Assembly (NCBI GenBank): GCA_017517805.1
Contig: JAFWYD010000063.1
Location: 32,005-96,004, forward strand
Reading direction: 5' to 3'
Length of the DNA: 64,000 bases
Source: Akkermansia sp.
GTDB lineage: Bacteria; Verrucomicrobiota; Verrucomicrobiia; Verrucomicrobiales; Akkermansiaceae
Part shown: in pieces, positions 25,691-33,570 of the stretch
Layout: the number at the start of each line of letters is the position of its first letter
How positions within the stretch are numbered: position 1 is the first letter of the stretch
Position numbers and translations under genes: made by a program
The notes under the pieces: generated by a model
The model's input: the letters and a program-made list of their open reading frames with translations, nothing else
What the model was told of the DNA's origin: nothing
The model's database searches: none

Positions 25691-26482
25691 TCAGAGCGCC
25701 ATGCCGTAGCCTCTCTTCGTGATCGCTTTTGCATAGGCCGCCCGTGCTTCAGGCAGGTTGTTGCGCATGGCCTGGATACGGTCCCCGTCGCGCGGGTGCG
25801 TGCTCATCAGACCATTGAGCAGGGATTCATTCTGGCCGCCGTTGGTGAAGCGGCTCCAGAACTCAATAGCTGCGTTCGGATTATACCCGGCTTTTGCCAT
25901 GAGAATCATGCCGATCTTATCAGCCTCATACTCGTTGCTGCGGCTGAAAGGAAGGATGACCCCCAACTGGGTGGCTTTCTGGTAGATATCGGTAGCGCTT
26001 TTACCTTTCTTGGCAACAGCCACCGAACCAAACTTCTGCAAGGTACCCCACGAGGTGCGCTCACCACCGTGGCGGGCCACGGCGTGGGCGATTTCGTGCG
26101 CAACCACAAAGGCAAGCTCTGCTTCGTTGTTCATCAGGTCAATCAGACCGGAATAGACAGCAACCTTCCCGCCGGGCAGGCAGAAGGCATTCTGCTCAGC
26201 GGATTGGAACACCGTGTACTCCCAGTCGTACCCTGTGTATTCCGTTGCTTTGATGATAGCTGTGGCGCAGCTTGTCAGGGCGGCGTTGTACCTGCTGTTG
26301 GTGGAGCGGGGGTACTTCTTCTTGTATTCGGTGAAGGCTGCAAGGCCAGTCGCCTTCTCATTGGCAAGCGAGGTGAGAATGAATTGTGATCGACCGGTAA
26401 TCGGTACAGTCCGGCAGCTGGCAAGGATACTGAAAGTCGCAATTGCCAGACACCCGAGTGTGAGATGAAGTTTCTTGGTCAC
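25691..26482 (-). CDS. M48-family metalloprotease lipoprotein
   Basis: A zinc protease of the Oma1/LoiP/BepA group. The signal peptide ends in lipobox LASC. VVAHEIAHAVARHGGE holds the HExxH motif, and NEYEADKIGMILMAKAGY supplies the third ligand Glu. A C-terminal STHPRDGDRI is typical of the family. Such proteins act in envelope quality control. The start is a GTG at 26482; another in-frame GTG at 26509 lies only 4 bp below the predicted -10 box and is less likely. Confidence 0.88.
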   Translation of the reverse strand: MTKKLHLTLGCLAIATFSILASCRTVPITGRSQFILTSLANEKATGLAAFTEYKKKYPRSTNSRYNAALTSCATAIIKATEYTGYDWEYTVFQSAEQNAFCLPGGKVAVYSGLIDLMNNEAELAFVVAHEIAHAVARHGGERTSWGTLQKFGSVAVAKKGKSATDIYQKATQLGVILPFSRSNEYEADKIGMILMAKAGYNPNAAIEFWSRFTNGGQNESLLNGLMSTHPRDGDRIQAMRNNLPEARAAYAKAITKRGYGMAL

Positions 26483-26513
26483 GGGATGGTGCTGTGGTTG
26501 TGTTTGCACCCCT

Positions 26514-26542
26514 ATTCTATGAATATCACTAGCTGCTTGCAA
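26514..26542 (-). promoter_or_regulatory. Promoter of the M48 gene
   Basis: Minus strand: TTGCAA, 17 bp, TAGAAT, then 31 bp to GTG 26482. Confidence 0.55.
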
Positions 26543-26596
26543 GGAAATAATTCACATGCAGGGCAGATTGGCTCAGAAAAGGGTGTGGCATCTGTG

Positions 26597-27136
26597 TCAG
26601 GAAAGTGCCAGAAGATGCTCCCGGAGCCGCTGGGCGTGCACACGGGACTTTTCTGCAATTTCTGCCAGCAGGGCAGGGTCGTTGCGCATCTGGTAGGAAA
26701 CTCCACCCGTGCCTACGCTTCCGCCCCACTCCATGCCGGTGAACCCGCAGGTAGCCCGCAGATTGGCAAAGAAGGGCTCCCAGTCCAGGGCTTCTGCCGG
26801 CGCTCCCGTTGTGTAAGAAATCACCAGAACCTTACCGCGCAGCTTATCCCCGCTGCTACCATGTGAAAAGCCGTGCAGAAAGGTTTCTTCCATCCACCGG
26901 TGCAGCAGAGAAGGCATCGAGAACCAGTACACGGGGAATTGCAGCACCACGATATCTGCCCAGAGCAGCTTTTCCTGCTCTGCCTTCGCATCGATGTGGA
27001 AATCCGGGTACAAGCGGTCCAGGTAGACGACCCGGCTTTCCGGCATCTGGCTTTCGAGTTGCTCCAGGATGGTCTTGTTTGCCACAGAGTCATTGCTGGT
27101 GTTGGTGTGTCCGGAGATGATGAGGATGTTCTTCAT
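26597..27136 (-). CDS. NAD(P)H dehydrogenase (quinone), flavodoxin-like fold
   Basis: The 179 residues match the MdaB/KefF/WrbA-related flavodoxin_2 family: MKNILIISGHTNTSNDSVAN (FMN/FAD phosphate loop), LQFPVYWFSMPSLLHRWMEE (conserved YW motif) and GKVLVISYTTGAP. It likely performs two-electron reduction of quinones or electrophiles, protecting against oxidative stress. It has its own promoter and no functional neighbour. Confidence 0.87.
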   Translation of the reverse strand: MKNILIISGHTNTSNDSVANKTILEQLESQMPESRVVYLDRLYPDFHIDAKAEQEKLLWADIVVLQFPVYWFSMPSLLHRWMEETFLHGFSHGSSGDKLRGKVLVISYTTGAPAEALDWEPFFANLRATCGFTGMEWGGSVGTGGVSYQMRNDPALLAEIAEKSRVHAQRLREHLLALS

Positions 27137-27169
27137 GGCTGTGAATACTTCGGGTGAAACTGCCTTTTC

Positions 27170-27197
27170 ATTATAGCGGACTGCACTCCCGATTCAA
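27170..27197 (-). promoter_or_regulatory. Promoter of the quinone reductase gene
   Basis: Minus strand: TTGAAT, 16 bp, consensus TATAAT, about 33 bp above the ATG. Confidence 0.6.
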
Positions 27198-27258
27198 GCT
27201 TTTTTAGAAATGTTGTAAAATTTATTCTCTTGCTGCTTATAAATGTTGTAAAACATGC

Positions 27259-27287
27259 TTGCAGCAACACACCTGAATCGGTAGCAT
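27259..27287 (+). promoter_or_regulatory. Promoter of the DUF4177-like gene
   Basis: TTGCAG, 17 bp, TAGCAT, then 23 bp to ATG 27311. Confidence 0.5.
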
Positions 27288-27310
27288 AGGGGAGCCCTAC
27301 CTCATACCCC

Positions 27311-27811
27311 ATGATGAATACCTACTTTGTGTTAGACCCCGCCACCAACGCCTGGAGCCGGCAGCATCGCACGCTCAAGGAGATTATGACCACCCCTGGC
27401 ATGACCAGCTCTCATCTGCTGGCCGATGCCAGGACCCGGAAGACGCTGACGGTAGCCCAGGCTCTGAATGCAAGCCAGAAAACAACCCTGAAAACGCCTC
27501 GGAAACCACTTCTCAAGGTGCCGGTGGTGCACGCTGCTTCTCCGAAGCCAACCAGTCTTGCACACCCTCTGGAAGCTCCGGGCAGTAGGAGGAAACGCAC
27601 TCGCTGTGAGTACAAAGTGCTGGGATTGAAGGATGAATGTCTGAATTCTCCCTGCGATGCCTCCACGCTGGAGTTGCTGCTCAACACCTATGCCCAGCGT
27701 GGCTGGAAGCTACTCAGTTGTTTCCCGTCAGGTACAGCCCCGGAGTCTTCTCCTGCGTTGAATCATTTGCTGCTCGTGTTTGAACGCAGGATTGCCGCCG
27801 TCCCCTTCTGA
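27311..27811 (+). CDS. Protein with C-terminal DUF4177-like domain
   Basis: The 166 residues split into an N-terminal part of unknown function (FVLDPATNAWSRQHRTLKEI, then a Lys/Pro-rich linker to about residue 95) and a C-terminal part, YKVLGLKDECLNSP...LELLLNTYAQRGWKLLSC...LLLVFER. The second has the EYKV...LN..G..GW.L......LL.FER pattern of DUF4177. Function is unknown. The N-terminal segment resembles GYF-like short adaptor repeats (W-x-G/x-I), but this is weak. Confidence 0.6.
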   Translation: MMNTYFVLDPATNAWSRQHRTLKEIMTTPGMTSSHLLADARTRKTLTVAQALNASQKTTLKTPRKPLLKVPVVHAASPKPTSLAHPLEAPGSRRKRTRCEYKVLGLKDECLNSPCDASTLELLLNTYAQRGWKLLSCFPSGTAPESSPALNHLLLVFERRIAAVPF

Positions 27812-27958
27812 TGCGGCCCTTCCGTGGGCCTCCCCTGGTGCAGATCTCTCATCCTGTCAGTTCTTGCTTACTGTCCTGTTGCAAAAAAAGCATTTTCTGC
27901 ACTTTTTTGTTGCGGATGCGGGGCAGGAATGAGTTAATATAGGCAAGGAGAGATATTG

Positions 27959-29518
27959 ATGAAGACAATAAACAATTATTTCATCAAGTGTTTTGCAATA
28001 CTGGCACTAGCGATGCCATGCGCTGCTGCTGCCGCTGAGCCGCAGCAGCGGGTGGCCGCATCATCGGCTGCATCAGTTGCAGGATTAGATGCGGCGTTTC
28101 ATGAGGCTGTGCTCAAGAGTTTTTACGCGTTCCGTCATGATGATGCCGCCCTGCGGGAATTGTTGCAGAAAGGGGCAGATGTGAATGCGGTGGATGCCGA
28201 TGGCAACAATGCGCTGATGCGCCTCATCATCGCTGCTGATGGGCACAACGAGCACAGTATCCGAAAAGAGCTTTTTGCGTTTCTGCGCGATGCAGGGATT
28301 GACTTGCATGCCCGCAATAAAGCCGGGTTGAATGCCGCGGAGTTGAACTGCAGCCTGTATTGGCCATACGATTTCCTGACTCAGGAATTTGAAAAAGCCG
28401 GCGTTCGGATAAGCCCGGGAGCCCGCCTGGCCGCCGCTGCAGCAGTTAGCAACGTGGCAGAGGTGGAGCGTCTGCTGCAGCAGAAGGCAGATCCGAACTT
28501 CAACCACGCCTGCGCCCTGACCAAGTGCATGGGAATCATCACAGACGGACCGAAAAAGAACGAGCTTATCATTGCTGCCTTGCTGCTGCAGGCCGGGGCA
28601 GACCCGAATTTGGGAGGCCCCGAGCTGATGTTTCGTGCGGTGCACAGCGATTTTTCAGAGCAGATGGTGCCTCTGCTCTTGCAACATGGGTTTCGCGTGC
28701 GGGATGCCGATGCGAAAACAAGCAGCCGGTGGCTGCAGCATTTGCTGGTGCATCGGAGCCCGGCCAAGGTCGAGACGGCAAATCTGCTCATCTGCCACGG
28801 CGCATCGCTGAATGATGAAACGTGGTATACTCCCTATTTCTGCCATCTTGTCTCGAAGAACGAAGGCTTTTTCCAGGTCAGGCAGCTTGCCCGCCATTTG
28901 ATTGAGCTGGGGCTGGATGCATCCCGCAAGGATAAAGACGGAAAAACAGCTTTTATGCTGGCGCGGGAAAAGAAGCTCCCCTTTGGTATTCTGCAGATTC
29001 TGGAGAATCCTGGCTCGGTGCAGGTGGAGCGTCAGCAAAAGGCTCAGATTGCGGACGAGTCCGGGCGCACACAGCTGATGCTGGCCATGGCAGACCCGCA
29101 CCAACCAGCCATCGAGGTGTACAAATGGCTCCGCTCCGGGGCAGATGTGCACGCTCGCGATGCACAGGGACGCACTGCCCTTTTCTATATCAACTCCTTC
29201 TGCCCGCAGAAAGACCTGAAAGCGAAGCTACTCATCGAAGCCGGGGCAGATGTGAGCGCCCGCGATGTCCATGGACTCACCCCGCTGCTGGCGTTGCCGT
29301 ATGTGCATGACCTCAAGGTACCTCAGCAGCGCTCCTGCGCCCCTGTCATTCGCTTGTTGGCAGAGGCTGGTGCCGATCTGAATGCCTGCGACCGCGCTGG
29401 CTTCACCCGTCTGGAGCAGATGCTGCGCCGCGGTGACCTGAGCCCTGCAGATTCGGAATGCGTGCTGCTGCTCCAACGTCTCGGTTGCAGGCTTCGCCCC
29501 GAATGCCTGAAAAAATGA
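27959..29518 (+). CDS. Secreted ankyrin-repeat protein
   Basis: The 519-residue protein has a signal peptide (MKTINNYFIKCFAILALAMP, then CAAAAA). Ankyrin repeats cover the mature chain, for example LLQKGADVNAVDADGNNALM, LLQQKADPNFNHA, LLQAGADPNLGG, WLRSGADVHARDAQGRTALF, LIEAGADVSARDVHGLTPLL and LLAEAGADLNACDRAGFTRL. Such solenoids bind proteins; the target is unknown. Shine-Dalgarno AAGGAG lies 8 bp before ATG 27959. The next gene overlaps by 4 bp. Confidence 0.85.
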   Translation: MKTINNYFIKCFAILALAMPCAAAAAEPQQRVAASSAASVAGLDAAFHEAVLKSFYAFRHDDAALRELLQKGADVNAVDADGNNALMRLIIAADGHNEHSIRKELFAFLRDAGIDLHARNKAGLNAAELNCSLYWPYDFLTQEFEKAGVRISPGARLAAAAAVSNVAEVERLLQQKADPNFNHACALTKCMGIITDGPKKNELIIAALLLQAGADPNLGGPELMFRAVHSDFSEQMVPLLLQHGFRVRDADAKTSSRWLQHLLVHRSPAKVETANLLICHGASLNDETWYTPYFCHLVSKNEGFFQVRQLARHLIELGLDASRKDKDGKTAFMLAREKKLPFGILQILENPGSVQVERQQKAQIADESGRTQLMLAMADPHQPAIEVYKWLRSGADVHARDAQGRTALFYINSFCPQKDLKAKLLIEAGADVSARDVHGLTPLLALPYVHDLKVPQQRSCAPVIRLLAEAGADLNACDRAGFTRLEQMLRRGDLSPADSECVLLLQRLGCRLRPECLKK

Positions 29519-29859
29519 GCTCCCCGGAGCATAATGATAGTGGGTATAAAAACACGCCTTATGGAGCATCTTGTAAAAAAGTAGATGTGGCAGCAAGCAT
29601 GTCATGGGCATTTATCAAGCCGTTTGTTGTAATTATGGGTGGATTGTTCATGCTGGTAATGCTGATGTTGCTGTGTATGGAGGCGAGTATGCTGGCTGAA
29701 TATTGGTCGAGTGAGCGCGTGTACGCAGCCAGCGCAGAGCAGCCGGACCCGGCAAGGGAAGGCTGCCTGGTGCGGGTGACGGGGCCACTATGCGCCAATG
29801 AACCGCTCTGCGTGGGAAACCTGGGGACTTACTCCGGAGTAATCGAGATTCAGAAGTAG
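29515..29859 (+). CDS. Single-pass membrane protein, 5' part of a probable broken gene
   Basis: The 114-residue frame starts MSSPEHND and overlaps the ankyrin gene by ATGA. It has one strong helix (FIKPFVVIMGGLFMLVMLML) and then AEYWSSERVYAASAEQ...PAREGCLVRVTGPL. The last stretch resembles the start of the TMEM43-like family, where a membrane helix is followed by an EGxLVxVTG strand. The frame ends at a TAG (29857-29859), but the same frame continues open for 58 further codons. See the pseudogene entry that follows. Confidence 0.5.
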   Translation: MSSPEHNDSGYKNTPYGASCKKVDVAASMSWAFIKPFVVIMGGLFMLVMLMLLCMEASMLAEYWSSERVYAASAEQPDPAREGCLVRVTGPLCANEPLCVGNLGTYSGVIEIQK

Positions 29860-30229
29860 GTCACGATAGCCCGTGCCGATGAGTTACGCCTTGGTGGCTG
29901 GCAGGTACAGGGATTGTATACCAGCAGGTCTGCTCCCTTCTGCTATTTTGCTATCAATGATTCCAGAGTAAAGTGGGTGATGGCGGGAGATGAGCATCTG
30001 GCCATGCTGCCTTCCGGTGTCGAAGCGACTCTGGTGGGACGGCGGTAGCCAGGGCCGGGCTGGGCCAACCCGCAGCCGGGTTCCTCTCCCATGTCAACGA
30101 TTCTCCTAGTGTCGATATATCGCTGAGAGCTTTCCAAGGTGTTGCCTTTTTTGCCTTGTTCGCTTATTTTGGGATCTGGCTGCTACTGGGCTGTCTCTCC
30201 CGGCTCATGAGCTGGCCGTATTGGTTGAA
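29860..30229 (+). pseudogene. 3' remainder of the broken membrane-protein gene
   Basis: After the TAG at 29857, the same frame reads VTIARADELRLGGWQVQGLY and NDSRVKWVMAGDEHLAMLPS before a second TAG near 30048. A different frame then reads GFLSHVNDSPSVDISLRAF and a C-terminal helix (GVAFFALFAYFGIWLLLGCL) up to a stop at 30229. An N-terminal helix, a soluble middle and a C-terminal helix is the TMEM43-like layout. One stop plus one frameshift explains the break. The last 66 bp overlap the opposing gene. Confidence 0.4.
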
Positions 30230-31492
30230 GTAGGCGTAGATGCAGTCACCGTTGGCTAGCTCGAAATACAACAGGACGGCGGCGTAACGGGCGAGCTCAG
30301 GTTTGCGGTGGAGAAGGATGTTGGTGCCCTCTGCGGCCATAGCTGATACGCTGGTCACTTGTGCGGAATCAGGCAGGAGGGCCAGGCTCAGCGCGGTGGG
30401 GATGTCCGGTGTTTCCTGCTTGAGAATCCGGTGCAGGCGCCAGGTATTGCTCTGGGTAAAGCAACAGGCGGCACCGAGGATGATGGCTCCGAGCAGAATG
30501 CCGATGATCTTGCGGGGCAGGAGCCTGGGCGTTTGTCGGCAGGGGCCTTGCAGGGAGGACGGCAGCTCCTGGTCAGGGTCGAGCATGAAGGCTGCGCCCG
30601 CGTAGGCTACGCAGGTGCCGTGCGGTAGTCGGTATTGGGCAAGGGGGGGGAGTTGGCGGATCAGCGCCCAGGAGTCGCTGCCTTCTGAGATGGAGAGCCA
30701 TTGGTTCCCCTCGATATAGAAGCGGGCAGGTCGCATGTGGCTGAATTGCTTGTCGGAACCGCCGGGGTGCCGGAGCTTGTCGGCATACTTCCAGATAAAG
30801 CAGGCAATGACAGCCAGGACAAGGTATTCGGCTTTCTGGGCGAAAACAAGGAGCAGCGCTCCCCAGAGCAGCAGGAGGCAGGGGTACAGCCATGTCCATA
30901 CCCATGCGCGGCCGTTTATCAGCGCCCGGGTATCTACCAGTTCCCGGCATTGCTCCGGTGTGGCGCTGAATCGGAGGGGAGGGACTTTCAGCTGACCGGC
31001 GGGCGGTGGGATGAGTGCCCCGCGGTCAGGAATGGTGCCGGCATGTTTGGCGGCGAATTCGGCAAACTCGGCCATGCGTGCCTCTGGTAGTCCCTCCAGC
31101 AGGCAGTTGAGACTCTTGCCATTGGCAAGCTGCAGGTGCACGGTGTGGTGCAGCACCCGGTGGGCGGCTGATACCTCTGCCCAGGGGATGTAGAGTGCCA
31201 TTTGCCTGTTGGCGGGCTCAATCATCACGCCGCCTTCTGTGAGAGTGTAGAAGGTTTGGCTGTGCGCGCAGAGGTTTTTCCGGAAGTAGCGGTATCGCAG
31301 CGCGGCGACCACAGCGGCCGGCAGAGCCATGCTGAGCACGAGCCATGGCGTGTATGGCGAGACCGGAGTCCTATTCTGGAGGCCGAAGCATGCGTAGCAG
31401 ATGAGGGCGTAGATGCACCAGCGGGTGAAGAAGTATATGAGGGTGTTTTTGAGCGCGGTGTTGCTGCCGGTTTGAGTGATGCGGTATACCAT
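30164..31492 (-). CDS. Membrane protein with YcxB-like segment
   Basis: The protein starts MVYRITQTGSNTALKN at 31492. Two N-terminal helices are followed by a segment resembling YcxB C-terminal domains (TLTEGGVMIEPANRQMALYI, PWAEVSAAHRVLHHTVHLQL). A second pair of helices lies near WTWLYPCLLLLWGALLLVFA, and another helix at IIGILLGAIILGAACCF. The C-terminal part has a second soluble domain ending LANGDCIYAYFNQYG. The function is unknown. The upstream ATG at 31525 adds 11 unremarkable codons. Confidence 0.6.
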   Translation of the reverse strand: MVYRITQTGSNTALKNTLIYFFTRWCIYALICYACFGLQNRTPVSPYTPWLVLSMALPAAVVAALRYRYFRKNLCAHSQTFYTLTEGGVMIEPANRQMALYIPWAEVSAAHRVLHHTVHLQLANGKSLNCLLEGLPEARMAEFAEFAAKHAGTIPDRGALIPPPAGQLKVPPLRFSATPEQCRELVDTRALINGRAWVWTWLYPCLLLLWGALLLVFAQKAEYLVLAVIACFIWKYADKLRHPGGSDKQFSHMRPARFYIEGNQWLSISEGSDSWALIRQLPPLAQYRLPHGTCVAYAGAAFMLDPDQELPSSLQGPCRQTPRLLPRKIIGILLGAIILGAACCFTQSNTWRLHRILKQETPDIPTALSLALLPDSAQVTSVSAMAAEGTNILLHRKPELARYAAVLLYFELANGDCIYAYFNQYGQLMSRERQPSSSQIPK

Positions 31493-31585
31493 GATAAACT
31501 GTCGATACTCAGGATGCGAATTCAAGCCCCTTTTTTGTGTACATCAGGCGTGTAGGTGTCTTGTATCATCCGGTATCCCTTGATG

Positions 31586-32000
31586 TCAATCCTTTTTTGG
31601 CGCGATTTGGTAGCGTAGGCGTTGCGTCCCGAGCGAAGCGAGCTGCGCCGGATCGGAAAAATCGCGCCAAAAATTCACCGCCAAGGAAGTTGCGTCTGCA
31701 TTCCGGTACATCTGGGGACTCAGGTTGCCCAATGAGGAATGTGGGCGTTCCATGTTTGTTGGTTCTTCAGAAACGCTCCATGATGATGTTATCTGCCCAG
31801 CTGCCCTTTCCATCCATGCTGATTTGCGCCCTCCTCGGCAGAAACATTCGCCCGGCATCTCCTTGGCTTGCTTCTTCCAGTTCTTTACCCAATCGGGACT
31901 GATTTCATATTCCGAGGCTATCTGAGCATGGTCCTTGCTCCTGTCAGCGCCTCCAATGCCGCTTTCCCCTTGCACTCGGCACTATCAATTCTTTCCGCTT
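31586..32000 (-). mobile_element. Decayed IS3-family transposase remnant
   Basis: Three transposase pieces lie in order on the minus strand. An OrfA start appears in one frame (SAECKGKAALEALTGARTM). It continues in another frame as AQIASEYEISPDWVKNWKKQ, the helix-turn-helix of IS3 OrfA. OrfB pieces follow: DGKGSWADNIIMERF, then a stop, then MERPHSSLGNLSPQMY, the typical OrfB end. Frameshifts, a stop and a large internal deletion make it non-functional. An open frame of 129 codons (31586-31975) merely threads through these pieces. Confidence 0.78.
31593..31673. repeat. 15-bp inverted repeat beside the IS remnant
   Basis: TTTTTGGCGCGATTT (to 31608) is repeated inverted as AAATCGCGCCAAAAA (from about 31658), with about 50 bp between. 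The spacer contains GAGCGAAGCGAGC. It could be a terminator-like hairpin, a MITE end pair or a REP-type element. Confidence 0.6.
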
Positions 32001-32069
32001 ACTTGCAATGTACAGCCTGCAGACAATGGCCGCGTGCAGAAAAATCATCACCCGGAACGTACTGTCAGC

Positions 32070-32098
32070 TTGCAGAGCCAATCGATGGCTGGTAACAT
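32070..32098 (+). promoter_or_regulatory. Promoter of the secreted hypothetical gene
   Basis: TTGCAG, 17 bp, TAACAT, then 32 bp to ATG 32131. Confidence 0.4.
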
Positions 32099-32130
32099 GA
32101 TACGTAACAAATAACCATCTTCCAAATACT

Positions 32131-32691
32131 ATGAATATGAGACCTTTTTCATGTTCTGTGATTGCCTTGCTGGCTTTGGCTACTCCGCAGGTTTTCTCTA
32201 CTGAGACGAACGAGGAGAAAGCCGTAGCTGATATCCCGCAAGCAACGACAGAGTTCCGCGTCAGACAAACTGATTTGAATGACTTGCCTATCCCGGATGC
32301 CGATGCCCCGAGATTTTCCCGTCTCCCTAGGCCTACGCATGTTTCACCATATCATACTGTGGTAATGGAGCACTATGCGCCTCCCGTGAGAGCGCGAGGG
32401 GGCTCAGCTTATTTTAAGATAACCCACTACACTCTTTCATTTGATGGCAAGCAATTACTGGTAGAAACATACCGCTTAGCTGCACCCTCATCCAGAGTGA
32501 ATATCACCCATACCACTAAGGTATTACGCAGCGAAATTCCGTATCAGTTCCGCCAAGGCCAGGAATTGTTGCAATTCCGTATGGATGCGAACGGTATGAA
32601 GATTTTGAGCTTTGAAAGTCATACCATCAGCCCCGCAACAGGCGAGGCGACACTTAGCCAGACTCATTATCCGGTAGAGCCAGGGCTATGA
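32131..32691 (+). CDS. Secreted protein of unknown function
   Basis: The 186 residues begin with a signal peptide (MNMRPFSCSVIALLALATPQ then VFS). The mature chain is mostly predicted beta-strand (YFKITHYTLSFDGKQLLVET, LLQFRMDANGMKILSFESH), suggesting a small beta-rich exported domain. No family is recognised. It lies between an IS remnant and repeat-rich DNA. Confidence 0.55.
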   Translation: MNMRPFSCSVIALLALATPQVFSTETNEEKAVADIPQATTEFRVRQTDLNDLPIPDADAPRFSRLPRPTHVSPYHTVVMEHYAPPVRARGGSAYFKITHYTLSFDGKQLLVETYRLAAPSSRVNITHTTKVLRSEIPYQFRQGQELLQFRMDANGMKILSFESHTISPATGEATLSQTHYPVEPGL

Positions 32692-32731
32692 CCTGCACCC
32701 GCCAGACATGAAGTGAATCCTTGGCTTTTGG

Positions 32732-32806
32732 CCTGTCTCGGCGTAGGCTCAGCCGAAGACGGACCTGTCTCGGCGTAGGCTCAGCCGGAGACGGACCTGT
32801 CTCGGT
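32732..32806. repeat. Tandem 32-bp palindromic repeats
   Basis: About 2.3 copies of a 32-bp unit start at 32732, 32764 and 32796, each beginning CCTGTCTCGG. Each full unit contains GTCTCGGC...GCCG(A/G)AGAC, so it can fold into a hairpin. The stretch from 32692 to 32910 holds no gene apart from this. Confidence 0.7.
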
Positions 32807-32910
32807 GTCCCGGGTGGGCGTATCGAAGAGAAGCCCCCAGAAAGAAGGGCGCAAGCCTGCGGCAGCGGCAACAAAAATGCAGGAGGCTCGCAACAAAATG
32901 CCATCCACTC

Positions 32911-32938
32911 TTGAACAGCGGGCGAAAATTGGTATAAT
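32911..32938 (+). promoter_or_regulatory. Orphan strong promoter
   Basis: TTGAAC, 16 bp, consensus TATAAT. The predicted start is near 32945, but no plus-strand gene follows: the next gene (33056-33556) is antisense. Confidence 0.55.
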
Positions 32939-32944
32939 GATTCG

Positions 32945-33055
32945 CAACAGATACATATTCAGTAATGAGTATGTATCTCATCCCCCGAATTCTTGCCACC
33001 ACATCCTAGAGCCTCGCGACGTGAACGTGGGCGCGGCGTGTATGGAGAACGATAT
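32945..33055 (+). ncRNA. Candidate small RNA beginning with a hairpin
   Basis: Just below the orphan promoter lies an 11-bp stem, GATACATATTC (32950-32960) / GAGTATGTATC (32967-32977), with loop AGTAAT and one G-U pair. A 14-codon frame (ATG 32964) sits across the loop and right arm. Nothing else is recognised here. The 3' end is unknown; readthrough would run antisense to the oxidase-like gene. Confidence 0.3.
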
Positions 33056-33556
33056 TCATGCCTGGCGGCATGAACGGGGGCGGTGGGCTTTTCCGCAGAT
33101 AGTGCGGATGCGCAGGCGGACGACGGTGGTGGCATGGAGGGCTCGCTCGATGTATGCCGCTCCCCGGGCCGATTCCTGCGGGGTGAGTTTCTGTATCAGC
33201 AGCTCCAGAGCTTTTACTTTTTCTGCATCATCTGTTACCACTTCGGCTTCCCCCTGTACCAGCACGCTTTCGTAGGCGGTGGAGAATTGCTCCGGCAGTA
33301 GTTGGGTTGATCCGGTGATGATGAAGGTGGCGCGGGCTTCCCGAGCCAGGCAGTCGAGCTTGTGTCCGGCGGGGGCACTATGCATGTAGAGGGAATCGGC
33401 TCCATCCCAGGCATAATTGAGCGGTACTCCATAGCCACCGCCAGCGGTATCTTGCAGGCAGAGGATTCCGAATTCACTAGTGCGCAGGAGGTCAAGCGCG
33501 TCCTCACAGGGGAGTGCGCGGTCTTGCCGTCGCAGGGATGAAGTGTTGTATTGCAT
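33056..33556 (-). CDS. Pyridoxamine 5'-phosphate oxidase-like (split-barrel) flavoprotein
   Basis: The 166 residues match the NimA-type PNPOx-like family: LLRTSEFGILCLQDTAGGGY, GVPLNYAWDGADSLYMHSAP (barrel strands), AGHKLDCLAREARATFIITG and YESVLVQGEAEVV. Such proteins bind FMN or heme and reduce small molecules, for example 5-nitroimidazoles. It lies 14 bp after the ankyrin lipoprotein gene on the same strand. Confidence 0.82.
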   Translation of the reverse strand: MQYNTSSLRRQDRALPCEDALDLLRTSEFGILCLQDTAGGGYGVPLNYAWDGADSLYMHSAPAGHKLDCLAREARATFIITGSTQLLPEQFSTAYESVLVQGEAEVVTDDAEKVKALELLIQKLTPQESARGAAYIERALHATTVVRLRIRTICGKAHRPRSCRQA

Positions 33557-33570
33557 AAGGAACGGGCTGG

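Noticed and set aside
32938..33275. Plus-strand frames opposite the oxidase-like gene
   Set aside because: They are antisense to a protein with clear PNPOx-like motifs and show no protein features of their own.
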